From Poteriospumella lacustris (Eukaryota; Sar; Chrysophyceae; Chromulinales; Dinobryaceae): 27,130 nt of DNA. Below are positions 19,801-24,629 of the stretch, in pieces; the first letter of the stretch is position 1; every line of letters starts with the position of its first letter. The translations under genes and the position numbers were made by a program. The notes beneath the pieces are model-generated. The model did not search any database. It was given only the letters and a program-made list of their open reading frames with translations, and was not told the origin of the DNA. The stretch lies in NCBI GenBank assembly GCA_008000375.1, contig SMOI01000206.1, forward strand, positions 31,393-58,522. Reading direction: 5' to 3'.

Positions 19801-21239
19801 GGCTGCCGGGTGGGCTGAGAAGTCGGCTGCCTCGTGGGCTGTCTCGACGGTTGAGATGTGGGTTGTTTGGTCGGTTGTGAGGTTGGTTGCCGGGTGGGCT
19901 GAGAAGTAGGCTGCCTCGTGGGCTGTCTCGACGGTTGAGATGTTGGTTGTCTCGTCGGTTGTGAGGTGGGCTGCCGGGAGGGCTGAGAGGACGGCTGCCT
20001 CGTGGGTTGTCTCGACGGTTGAGATGTGGGTTGTCTGGTCGGTTGTGAGGTGGGCTGCCGGGTGGGCTGTCTCGATGGCTGACGAGACGGCTGTGAGGAC
20101 GGTTGGCGACTGGGCTGTGATGTCGGACTAGGATTGAAATTGCGAACTGTCACCGCCGTCAATCGTCGTGTCGTCGTACCGTCGCCCATCTGGCCATAGT
20201 TATTTTTGCCCGAACATTTCGCCGTACCACCCGACAACATCACACACGTATGATCTCCACCCGCCGCGATCAGCGTAACGCCACTCACCGATGACATCGA
20301 AACTGCCGTTGATCGTGATGTCGTTGTACCGTCACCCAACGCACCATTTTCATTGTAGCCCCAACATTTCACCGTACCAACCGACAACATCGCACACGTA
20401 TGAATATCACCGGCCGAGACCGCCGTCACGCCGCTAACTGACGAGACTGTTGCCGCCGTCGATCGATCCGTCGTCGTCCCATCGGCCAACTGACCATGGT
20501 TATTGTGGCCCCAACATTTCACCGTACCAACCGACAACACCGCACACGTATGATAATCACCCGCCGAGATTGACGAGATTCCCGTCACCCCGCTAACCGA
20601 CACCGCCGTCGATCGTTGTGTCGTCGTGCCATCACCCACCTGACCATTGCCATTGGCGCCCCAACATTTCACCGTACCAGCCGACAACACCGCACACGTA
20701 TGATATCCACCCGCCGAGACCGCCGTCACGCCGCTCAACGACGACACCGACACCGCCGTCGATCGATCTGTCGTCGTACCGTCGCCCAACTGACCATAGG
20801 CATTGTCGCCCCAACATTTCACCGTACCGCCCGAAAACATCGCACACGTATGATAATAACCCACCGAGATCGTCGTTACGCCGCTCACCGACGACACCGA
20901 AACCGCCGTATATCGATTGGTCGTCGTCCCATCGCCTAACTGGCCATTGTTATTGTTGCCCCAACATTTCACCGTACCGCCCGACAACATCGCACACGTA
21001 TGTAAATCACCGGCCGAGATCGCCGTCACACCGCTCAATGACGACACCGACACCGGCGTCGATCGTTGTGTCGTCGTACCGTCGCCCAACTGACCATAGT
21101 CATTGCGGCCCCAACATTTTACCTCGGAACTGGTCCAAAAGCCACAGCTGTGTTCTAAACCGAGTCCCAAACCCGAACTCATCACACAACGTGGACAATG
21201 GAACAAGGCCATGACCAGCAGTAATAACACCATCTTCAT
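7848..21239 (-). CDS. Giant polycystin-1/REJ-like multipass receptor with RCC1 propeller and PS/PT stalk
   Basis: This is one uninterrupted frame ending with TGA at 7848-7850. I place the start at the ATG at 21237-21239. The frame extends 17 codons further upstream but only to a TTG, and this ATG gives a signal peptide (MKMVLLLLVMALFHCPRC), for about 4,463 aa. Order: seven RCC1 repeats (about 42-365); a PS/PT-rich stalk (about 371-1480); a beta-rich REJ/PKD-like ectodomain (about 1490-2420); a Cys-rich EGF-like segment (2454-2594, with CVCDGGYVGQDC); a degenerate GPS-like Cys segment (about 2850-2894); and TM helices near 2939-2962, 3172-3195, 3259-3281, 3641-3666, 3675-3705, 3830-3850 and 3867-3894. 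A disordered, partly charged cytoplasmic tail of about 570 residues ends it. The paired helices near 3641-3705 resemble polycystin-1 membrane segments. No PLAT domain or channel pore was recognised, so a receptor or mechanosensor role is inference. Its 3' end faces the peptidase gene. Confidence 0.85.
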   Translation of the reverse strand: MKMVLLLLVMALFHCPRCVMSSGLGLGLEHSCGFWTSSEVKCWGRNDYGQLGDGTTTQRSTPVSVSSLSGVTAISAGDLHTCAMLSGGTVKCWGNNNNGQLGDGTTTNRYTAVSVSSVSGVTTISVGYYHTCAMFSGGTVKCWGDNAYGQLGDGTTTDRSTAVSVSSLSGVTAVSAGGYHTCAVLSAGTVKCWGANGNGQVGDGTTTQRSTAVSVSGVTGISSISAGDYHTCAVLSVGTVKCWGHNNHGQLADGTTTDRSTAATVSSVSGVTAVSAGDIHTCAMLSVGTVKCWGYNENGALGDGTTTSRSTAVSMSSVSGVTLIAAGGDHTCVMLSGGTAKCSGKNNYGQMGDGTTTRRLTAVTVRNFNPSPTSQPSRQPSSQPSRQPSRQPTRQPTSQPTRQPTSQPSRQPTRQPSSQPSRQPTSQPTRQPTSQPSRQPTRQPTSQPTRQPTSQPTKQPTSQPSRQPTRQPTSQPTRQPTSQPTRQPTSQPTRQPTRQPTSQPTRQPTSQPSRQPTRQPTSQPTRQPTAQPTRQPTSQPSRQPTRQPSSQPSRQPTSQPTKQPTSQPSRQPTRQPTSQPTRQPTSQPTKQPTSQPSRQPTRQPTSQPTRQPTSQPTRQPTSQPTRQPTRRPTSQPSRQPTCQPATKPSAQPTVQPSSQPSCQPTSHPTAQSSSQPTTEPTVQPSSLPSRLPTTQPTSQPSRQPTTQPTSQPSRQPTTQPTSQPSRQPTTQPSSQPSRQPTAQPSAQPSRQPTTQPTSQPSRQPTTQPSSQPSRQPTTQPTSQPSCQPTTQPTTQPTEEPSSQPSSYPSVQPTLQPSSQPSSLPSQPTGQPSGRPSEQPSSQPSSWPSFQPTGQPSACPSIRPSSQPSLEPSVNPSVQPSCQPSSQPLSRPSSQPSSQPSSQPSSQPSSQPSSQPSRQPSSQPSSQPSSQPSSQPSRQPSSQPSSHPSSRPSRSPSNLPSSQPSAQPSTQPSSRPSSQPSTSPTCQPSVQPSSQPSTSPQPSVTATGYPSSRPSSQPSSSPSRQPSTFPSAQPSNQPTLRPSSQPSSHPSTQPTCQPTSSPSGQPRSSPTGSPTNQPTRQPSCKPSSFPSNQPSSHPTGQPSSQPSSAPSSIPSRQPSGQPSSTPSRQPSSRPSSQPSSQPSIRPTEQPTRQPSRQPSASPSSTPSARPSCQPSRLPTNQPTAQPSSQPSLVPTLKPSAQPSRHPSAQPSGRPSSQPSAQPSSAPSRRPSGQPSLQPSTRPSSQPTRCPSGQPTAEPSSVPSIQPTARPTSQPSRQPSAQPSGRPSARPSSQPSSRPSCQPSTRPTAQPSQQPSSRPSGQPSSQPSSQPSSRPSAQPTRRPSTQPSGRPSLQPSAQPSSAPSRRPSGQPSLQPSTRPSSQPTRCPSGQPTTEPSSVPSVQPTARPTSQPSRQPSVQPSARPSLVPSSRPSAQPSAAPASFPSTQPTSQPSRQPFACPSGQPSRQPTGQPSRQPSTRPSQFVSELSIPSLAADTTVLNVTSTALSVSVKFSPKASQAGHVYCFATASKTTTVTLTAVLASPFAASYGVGSDSSTVRITGLQALQEYRVLCALQAVDGATSSLLDALAVQRTLTTACCKSFTWYDASGWIYNQPSLYTSRRVKDVSFSYRLSSLPSIDVEVVPRLVSLQTGQSLDSSAYSMLPTSQKWTNTSTSLSASFVVLVKDTSVTGSFALVLVPMGASAAEFDNATTYQPFAIVPHEVTSIPAPKMSRVIFGDSGLRLYITFDAATNRAGISSTSSNWLCSRVFDLPTAGESTCTWMNSTTVNLRLLGAPSTVPGDSIALLANTVQVSCSLVSNPADCAFLTSNTAQSLPISPPLNPVTPRPVITIPSVVNPCAPFTIDPSQSSGSGGRAFTSVVWEVSSPSGSVTSSLAVLSAALNNPSALSPRSLPINALVRTTYIVTLTLGNYLGRTGSASVRFVYGGTNSTPSVSILGANVLTITPNTPLTLVVNTTLSQCVSRSTSLEFTWSAFKVATSTAAVLPSTNTSRILSVPAYQSTDVATSSATVLPSTNNPRVLAVPAYQFTAGNTYQVSVTVVAVGDDPVSTASTASVTVRVISGSVVALVSGGKQQEITNDTVLDGSASFDENRSNTDAVADARLGYSWTCAIASFVSFGDDCSAIFRSDLRSSRMTVRYASMNVLMTYRVTLVVAATDGRFSSASVDLIALRRPVAFTASSQISTVDTSVNADVYVTLNATIVSNGPVVANWSASQEGGAALSLQEYTLTQLSVNISSTLASAGVLYQLKFLAASVLIGATTTFTLSVSSWDTRRGPQELLSRSAIDITVNGPPSAGVLVSQPPSGFAFNTMFYYVTRDWEDDSLPLMYDFRYSVPPSDVLLLIQDASHATSAHSLLPMGNANSHFTVRIVVRAYDALGANASVSTSVVVEARAAQTASSVRDFVAQQSQLAYNVSDHNLALAVANHAASFVSSINCSAVTPTDCAALNRTACAATPQTCGRCLAGYVGIVGDANVACVLNNSDVGQTKWGIGHSCSTDGDCLYGRCDDVSHLCAEPSKACPSSMVNQSCSGHGYCAFVSTLGRPAMVTFCGIFNSSCQAQCVCDGGYVGQDCSWTIADQGVVKEMLDQICTSIVYVGNASRSSAQELDALLSSLLLASEGLTLADYRPSGSCRQALQVVATMAADGYLVNAAYAAPQQLVTALANFVSPGESADTNDVLSLVVRGLLAATANGESPRQVTSDGLQLEVRRDFVSTFAEAALTFPQSDVEAAYSRPATWLQLVNQAGQYCSASDGFVQMVTSKWTVVPFATPNQTVSATVRTEVYANPSSVGDYPSVNRSRAMYYYAIPFASTQELRNWTLEERLLHPHANLTMPQCGSFNASSATFDDCGACDVSTFDNDTVTFVCFDIQQLCGHPRDTPSDQRDKPNAARISQVLALLVNTVDVLQLVLMQNPFAVDWASAKAIVSFVGVIVLVWMAGLAVFYQWDTFDYYVHTYASLAKKPPRHRANDYGALQRQQSISAALSAAYRHAMRHASHTASATFMRFTSFADAAMARAGAGAGDDRSDLRKMQGYAQADPRLQAHPLVASPVTPSQAPTQSAYNLPLAASIVDSDEEDLDEQGQQQAYAHALQNVRTAGLRDIKTLLNTALPMTARIWRYYGVQGVLAQIAKRHPLSAMFTATIDGRLSRQHSRVLMWMNLASKIALLLFFDTLFFGIFFADQGFCETLVTKDDCLQSVNPASGLSTCLWADRRPEYVSQDASPTIYSTVGQCSLRDPPETMTFTLLVATLSLVLALPVDVFLEYISAEYCSKRPDWKRYAWLWEEVSFWCSPRHRRAMEKSSSVDDDAARRPWRGAARPSHPALLLAADPRPRPQQDVASHGIDRSFMERLQKLHDIAEGSSSDAVAVENVDGQQSGSPPAADHDSPRATVSSETVLAQFSLLLMYAQHIHVEEEAQLLLYKLKQYVERYLHDKLLLATAGHHQQVYQSPSSALETLEFKAMERVLGLRIDGSVTSSTLTERFVYRDRQYADRVQRLLRRTRQLMQTVNDTIETLPQADAEPSRYPSSGASKGDYPPQFYIQFLLLRRNQQRSRRHKDRQTMKVFLLQQEHQLKQRIQFYHQEESRNVALIRFFAVEQFTSFKRYVLESQYFPVDCAVPAPTDPFLWLLSWVLTVTFFLFCCFWILLWGATSGKASFSSWGVNFALVFIQELVLAEVVKVVVLQFVAMYAIEPQLLSIHRVLYRKAADALEQDLATDASPARPVKPLATPPSSVPTKPPPTAPPRVSQATPPAAAAPTQRDHQYVPLLLTQHMSPVCRAAHSRRLYDLPVARLLRTVSGADMEMCKVMEHKPLHWMVMYFVAVPVLLGFFVREIASAILTATLPTSSYLFILANYYMLQVSAFTLVGVYLGLAVVYWYQHRVAKPAMRALAREVRRPTRLPPGDGRRRLFGRQSQQMSSLSRPSLMAMSTEDVGDNVFLARKHRHVHVSFASQSVDKDIELDDGDASGSEEDVPSTASGASSPPTTATTAAPTNSGGGGVVVGAGQWLVAVPRTLARAVLWLITTLELWLREIPLRLYVALWHDQLQESVQRSVWNAANIPRLLQAYDDSAPVTAHHDETIAADGRSPSKSAAVPSTAAAAPVQALSAGQRFTSHLLSLKQQLTGDVSTHQRRRMHPPVASALGTAVWLPKHIEDIRVSQWQRHLLSSSRTPTAQTLPSLMPIAAAAGGQGQGQEPPSSAQHRLAQQLGLQPLYAVQPSCSPVSGNADAVHDKTSTALVEGASTGHSEDTEEDSSPPPRSRSRRYDLLYRRTDNLPVAIDQVLTVFYGPAASASSSVESLGRHNGDGVVRPLLQALPPLSRRSQQRIPWQESLQLLHHILALYTPPAVSLRLAGGGQRQQRASLPAEVITEILHRYTADLLRQQAMASATSRSWIEGQQPLPPRLTEVSLERVEQWVLVHVPLIVQRYAAVQGLSQGASSCTAGRR
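15108..15270 (-). repeat. 81-bp tandem duplication in the REJ-like ectodomain
   Basis: The word tggtacgcagggaccg occurs at 15112 and 15193, an 81-bp offset, within two similar blocks. The protein shows two 27-residue copies, one with VLPSTNTSRILSVPAYQ and the next with VLPSTNNPRVLAVPAYQ. The insertion is in frame and probably lengthens one loop or strand pair of a beta domain. Confidence 0.85.
17001..17600 (-). repeat. 408-bp segmental duplication within the stalk
   Basis: The stretch starting tggctgtcgactgggctgcg at 17001 reappears at 17409 with only scattered substitutions over about 180 bp. The offset is 408 bp, or 136 residues (34 four-residue units). Both copies encode the unusual order RCPSGQPT and SSVPS inside the PS stalk, so this is a true duplication rather than chance similarity of simple repeats. 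Confidence 0.8.
19320..20095 (-). repeat. 84-bp higher-order tandem repeat within the stalk
   Basis: The word ctgccggg or a close variant recurs with cggg at 19411, 19495, 19579, 19663, 19807, 19891, 19975 and 20059. Spacings are 84 bp throughout, except one of 144 (84+60). The 84-bp unit encodes 28 residues, that is seven four-residue units. Copies differ by only a few bases, pointing to recent expansion by unequal exchange. Confidence 0.88.
20136..21152 (-). repeat. Seven 150-bp tandem repeats encoding an RCC1 beta-propeller
   Basis: The word ccaacattt recurs every 150 bp exactly (20209 variant, then 20359, 20509, 20659, 20809, 20959, 21109), with no length change in seven copies. Each copy encodes a 50-residue RCC1-type blade with the pattern CWGxNxxGQLGDGTTT, SGVTAISAG, HTCA, GTVK. 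The first partial strand (HSCGFWTSSEVK) and the last partial repeat together make the seventh blade, as expected for a circularly closed propeller. Two Cys per blade are conserved in most copies, consistent with an extracellular disulfide-bonded form. Confidence 0.9.
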
Positions 21240-21507
21240 CGTTAGATGGTCGATTTCGGATTTTCTGTCACGTCCACTATCCCCAACCAATGGTTGCGCC
21301 GTTCAGTTCCTAAGTGGTAAGAGGGTGTCTGCTTTCCCAAAAACAACACGAAAACCCACTGTGTACCATATCGTCTCCCATTGTTGTCAGAGTGGGCGTT
21401 CGGTTGTCATCATCAGGCAACCGAACAAGAATGCACGCCACACGCGCCACACGAACTGCACTGAACATGGTGTCCCGGTGTCCCATACATGATGATGACG
21501 ACACATC
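21240..21507 (-). promoter_or_regulatory. Presumed 5' flank/promoter of the giant receptor gene
   Basis: These 268 bp separate the receptor start codon from the stop of the small upstream gene, which is read in the same direction. The interval must therefore contain the receptor promoter and 5' UTR together with the 3' UTR of its neighbour. No clear TATA box was seen. The only structured element is the inverted repeat at 21398-21426. Confidence 0.4.
21398..21426. promoter_or_regulatory. Perfect 9-bp inverted repeat
   Basis: The arms gttcggttg (21398-21406) and caaccgaac (21418-21426) are perfectly complementary and separated by 11 bases. The element lies about 160 bp upstream of the receptor ATG and about 80 bp past the stop of the small upstream gene. 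It could be a dimeric factor site or an RNA hairpin in a 3' UTR. Function is unknown. Confidence 0.45.
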
Positions 21508-21893
21508 CTAACGGACCCAGACATGCCCACCCCAGACTTCCAATCTAACGCCTTTTTGTTCGATATATCGCCCGTTCTGGGGTATTTTGAAGAGACCTTC
21601 TCTCTCAAGCTCCTTTATGGTCTTTGAAATGTTGTTGTGGGGGAACTTTCGGTACAGTACTTCTACAGCTGCCAAAAACCGCCCACTACAGAGGTTTCGA
21701 GGTTGGCGGGCTATTGGTCAAGGCATTTGACCTTCCTTCGGACGCAATTACTGCGCTAACTTTGCAAACGCGACGATTACACGTACTTACATGACTTGCA
21801 TTGGTATATCTGCAATACTTCTCGGAGATTTCGTCCATGTGGTGGGTCAAACATCGACCGAATGAGGTCGACATCCGAAGTTGACGCTACCAT
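21508..21893 (-). CDS. Small two-exon gene, 101-aa protein of unknown function
   Basis: Exon 1 is 21791-21893 (ATG at 21891-21893; MVASTSDVDLIRSMFDPPHG...). The intron is 21711-21790 (80 bp; donor gtaagt, acceptor caatag). Exon 2 is 21508-21710, ending in TAG. Exon 1 leaves one base and exon 2 supplies two, so the frame joins exactly, giving 306 nt. The second exon encodes EVLYRKFPHNNISKTIKEL followed by EREGLFKI and ends in VWGGHVWVR. It reads like a small folded, helix-turn-helix-like or winged-helix-like protein, but I do not recognise the family. An in-frame TAA lies just upstream of the ATG. A strong acceptor (pyrimidine run ending in ctctcatag at about 21917) precedes the exon, so a 5' UTR intron or an additional upstream exon is likely. 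Base composition is balanced, unlike the GC-rich neighbours. Confidence 0.5.
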
Positions 21894-21987
21894 TGCAGCG
21901 ACCGATTATCACGAACCTATGAGAGAAAAAAATAGAAAAACATAATGTCATGTAAGCTAGCAATAGATGCATCGATCTAACTAAAAA

Positions 21988-22179
21988 TTACACTATTCTA
22001 CGACGTTTCCGTTGAGTTCCATCGAAAATACAGGCGACTTTTTTATTTGCGACACGTTTTGGTCCAGGAGAACGGCTAGAACTCTGGTAATACTCGTCAA
22101 CCACCCGAACGGCTACTTTCGTTGGATGTCCCCTGTATATATGCATAGATGAACAGCATTTTTCCCGGCCGGAGCTCAT
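21988..22179 (-). CDS. Possible upstream exon or separate small basic protein
   Basis: The frame runs from an ATG at 22177-22179 to a stop at 21988 (63 aa). It is open further upstream to an ATG at 22321-22323 (111 aa), but that extension is in GC-rich, repetitive sequence. The last 45 residues look protein-like (GHPTKVAVRVVDEYYQ, then KKVACIFDGTQRKRRRIV). A possible acceptor (tatatacag) lies near 22132 and possible donors (gtagaa, gtgtaa) near the stop codon. It sits 95 bp upstream of the two-exon gene, on the same strand and with the same balanced composition. It may be that gene's first coding exon, but no tested splice gives a clean in-frame join. The function is not recognised. Confidence 0.3.
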   Translation of the reverse strand: MSSGREKCCSSMHIYRGHPTKVAVRVVDEYYQSSSRSPGPKRVANKKVACIFDGTQRKRRRIV

Positions 22180-22199
22180 GCTGAGCCGTTGAAACGGGC

Positions 22200-23078
22200 C
22201 GCCGGCGACGCGAAAACGACACCTGAGCGAGGTCGACCGTCTGGATCCGAGAGAAAAACGACCCCGCAGCCGCTCTTCGTGCCGCACAGGGCCACCTGTG
22301 GACAACGCAGCATATGCGGTCATACACAGGCTTCATCGTCACACCGTCGAGTCGGTTTACCTGTCGGCGAGCATCGCAGCAGCCGCTTACCGCGCCTGCC
22401 GACCTTGCAACGCTGCCAGCCGCCGCCGCCGCCGCCGCCGCCTCGGACGGAGCCCTGTCCGGCAGCTGCGGCCTAGCACATGCTGGCATGGGGCAGCAGC
22501 TACTGCGGTGGCAGCGGCTGTGACCACTAACCGTGTGCGGGCAGATTCAGTTGGCGGAGCGCTGCCGGCGGTGCGCCGACGGTGCGGCGGGCGGCGAAGG
22601 CCCAGTGCGGTGGGATCGCCGCAGCCGTAAGTGCACCATCGCAGCGGCCGTCATTGCATACGTGTCGGTAGTTGCACGAGCGGTGCCAGCGGCAGCGGCA
22701 GCGGCTGTGGTGACAGAGGCAGCGGCTGTGGCGACCCCACGGTCCCAGCACTCCAGCGGCACACCCTAACCGTCTAGCTCGACCCGTGCGGCCAAACAAC
22801 AATCTGCAGCTTTCAGCAACCTGTCGTCCGAGCAGCGATGCGAGCCGCTTTGCTCATACCCCGACCCACCCTCACGTCACATTGCACGTCACGCCACCAG
22901 TACATGGTATAGCAAACGGGGACAGATTCCCCAGCACCGCTACAGGAGTTGCTTCTTCCTGAGAAGGAAGGCGTCGCATGCATCGCTTTTACAACCGAAG
23001 CAGAGCCGATACCGAGCTTCAATATATGGTGGCGACGGTGGTGGAGGAGAAGGTGGGCGGTCCGTTGGGCAGCATACG
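22200..23078. other. GC-rich low-complexity intergenic stretch
   Basis: This stretch contains a (CCG)n run at about 22418-22442, GCAGCG/GCGGCT-type repeats near 22680-22735, and many overlapping open frames on both strands that are typical of GC-rich simple sequence. None has clear domain features or convincing splice boundaries. The sharp switch from AT-balanced to GC-rich composition near 22160 is notable. Confidence 0.5.
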
Positions 23079-24038
23079 ATGGCCTCAATGGCGTCTTCTT
23101 CTTCGCCGTCAATCACTGCAGCGGTAGCGATGGATAACGACGGTGCTGGACAGGAACGGCGACCATTGTTGAGGCAGCGGCAGCGATGGCAGTCGCAGTC
23201 AATCGCGTCCCAACGACGGTGTCGTGCGTCCCAGTGGGGTGGGGTCGTGGCTCGTGACGATGGACGACTGACAGCCACTTCAGTCGTCGACCCCAACGAC
23301 ATTCCCGTGTTCGACGTGGACATCGACGATGCGGCTGTCGCTGTTGTCGCGGGCGCGACCAGGCGACTGGTCTGCCCTTTGGACTCTCCAGCGGCCCGTT
23401 GAGGGTCCTGGTCACGGTCACGGTCATGGTCGACGTTGTGGCAACCAACGCCAACGACGTCGACGCGGCGGGACGTCGATGTCGATCGCATCGTCGTCGG
23501 CGACGACAAGCAGCCGGTTGGCGTCGGCGCCAACGCCGCCACGAAAGAAGATACCTCCGCCGACTCGGCGATGGGCGTCGCCATCTACCGCTTTCAAACG
23601 GCACCGACGGCTTTCACGCGTGGGATGCACTTAGTCGTGGCGCGGTGCGGCGCGGGCGACACTTGGGGGCTCCGGACTTCGGCGGTGACTCGGACTTCGT
23701 CGCGGAGGTTTGTCTCGGCGGACGGCGCCGCACGAGTGACACATCGGCCGGCGCCTCACCAGCAGCTCCGGAACAGCGTCGAGTCATCGCTCGCATCTGA
23801 CGCGGCGTTGTGCCGCGCCGTCAAGGCGATGCCAGTGCTGAAGATGAGCGCGGCCAGCGTTGGCCTCGCGTCGCCCACTGCGAAACCCAAGCGACACGTC
23901 TGTCAGCGCTGCGGCTGGCACTACGACGCGTCAACTGAAACCTGCTCACTGCGCTGGCCGCACTCGCTGTCGTACACCCTCACGCAGTGGATTAGCCAGC
24001 CGGCTGTGCGCTTCCCCAACGGCAACGTCCTGAATTGA
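23079..24038 (+). CDS. Doubtful GC-rich gene; C-terminal Cys/His motif
   Basis: One frame runs from the ATG at 23079 to the TGA at 24036-24038, with a single internal TGA at 23400-23402 that would need an intron or mean a pseudogene. The second half ends with a Cys/His cluster (CQRCGWHYDASTETC, then WPH), which could be a small zinc-binding element, and with RFPNGNVLN. Stretches such as VVDPNDIPVFDVDIDDAAV look protein-like. The minus strand is also open over 22940-23584 with an ATG and a plausible Cys-rich 214-residue product, so the coding strand is not settled. I see no known family. It would be tail-to-tail with the minus-strand exons ending at 24092. Confidence 0.25.
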
Positions 24039-24091
24039 CGGGCTAAGATCGCATCACAATCAAATTCATCTCTCATAAGCATGTTGCTCAA

Positions 24092-24610
24092 TCATAATGA
24101 AACCCACAACTTGCGAACCTTATCTGGTATCGTGAGTACCATTTGTCTTCCAAGTTCCAAACTGACTTCGACATCGTCATCGTACACAACGTTAACTTTG
24201 CCTTCTTTTCCTAGACCTGCGGTATCTTTGACGATGCTTCCTCTGGCTTCGGGAAAACAAATTGAAACGCCCGTATGTACCTATGGAGTCTTTTGACCTA
24301 ATCATATAGTGTATTCAGGCTGAGAGTAGTGTACAAGATGCTGTTGCTTTCCGCCGCCTCCGTCGCAGCTGGACCACCGACGACGAGACAAGGTCGACGA
24401 CGACTTGGTCGGTGGTGATTCCCATGCCTTCTACAGTACATCGATTAGGATCGGGCACACACGTCATTCCGGTCAATTGTGGATTGATCAGCAGTATCTC
24501 TGGGGTAGATTGAACCGTCAGAGAATCGGTGATATCCTGTGCTTCCGTGACTGCACCACATCGCCTGTCGTTGGGATTCTTCAAGAGCCACCTTCTTAAC
24601 GGTATTCTCA
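24092..24610 (-). CDS. Candidate minus-strand exons, unknown protein (3' part)
   Basis: Two open segments look coding. The upstream one (24335 to about 24600) encodes TEAQDITDSLTVQSTPEI, then LTGMTCVPDPNRCTVEGMGI. The downstream one (24092-24246) encodes RGSIVKDTAGLGKEGKV, then NVVYDDDVEVSLELGRQM, with a stop at 24092-24094. A gtacac donor at 24334 and a pyrimidine-rich acceptor (tttgttttcccgaag) ending at 24247 define an 88-bp intron. The phases match (one base plus two). The DPNRCTVEGMG segment faintly recalls the start of a filamin-type repeat, but this is weak. No start codon was found, the 5' end would approach or overlap the coiled-coil gene on the other strand, and another frame is also open in 24430-24650. 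It could be a gene fragment. Confidence 0.3.
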
Positions 24611-24629
24611 GTGGAAGTGAGGTGTAGAA

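Larger units (their letters stand above)
16808..20129 (-). repeat. PS/PT-rich stalk: 12-bp repeat tract of about 3.3 kb inside the receptor gene
   Basis: The whole tract is a degenerate 12-bp repeat coding four-residue units of the form [S/R/T]-Q-P-[S/T] or x-x-P-[S/T], more than 250 units long. The propeller-proximal part is PT-rich (SQPTRQPT), the middle and distal part PS-rich (SQPSSQPS). Such segments are expected to be extended, heavily O-glycosylated stalks. The translation runs through it without a stop or frame slip. Confidence 0.92.

Noticed and set aside
21240-21290. Seventeen-codon N-terminal extension of the receptor
   Set aside because: It begins with TTG. The ATG at 21237-21239 gives a standard signal peptide at once.
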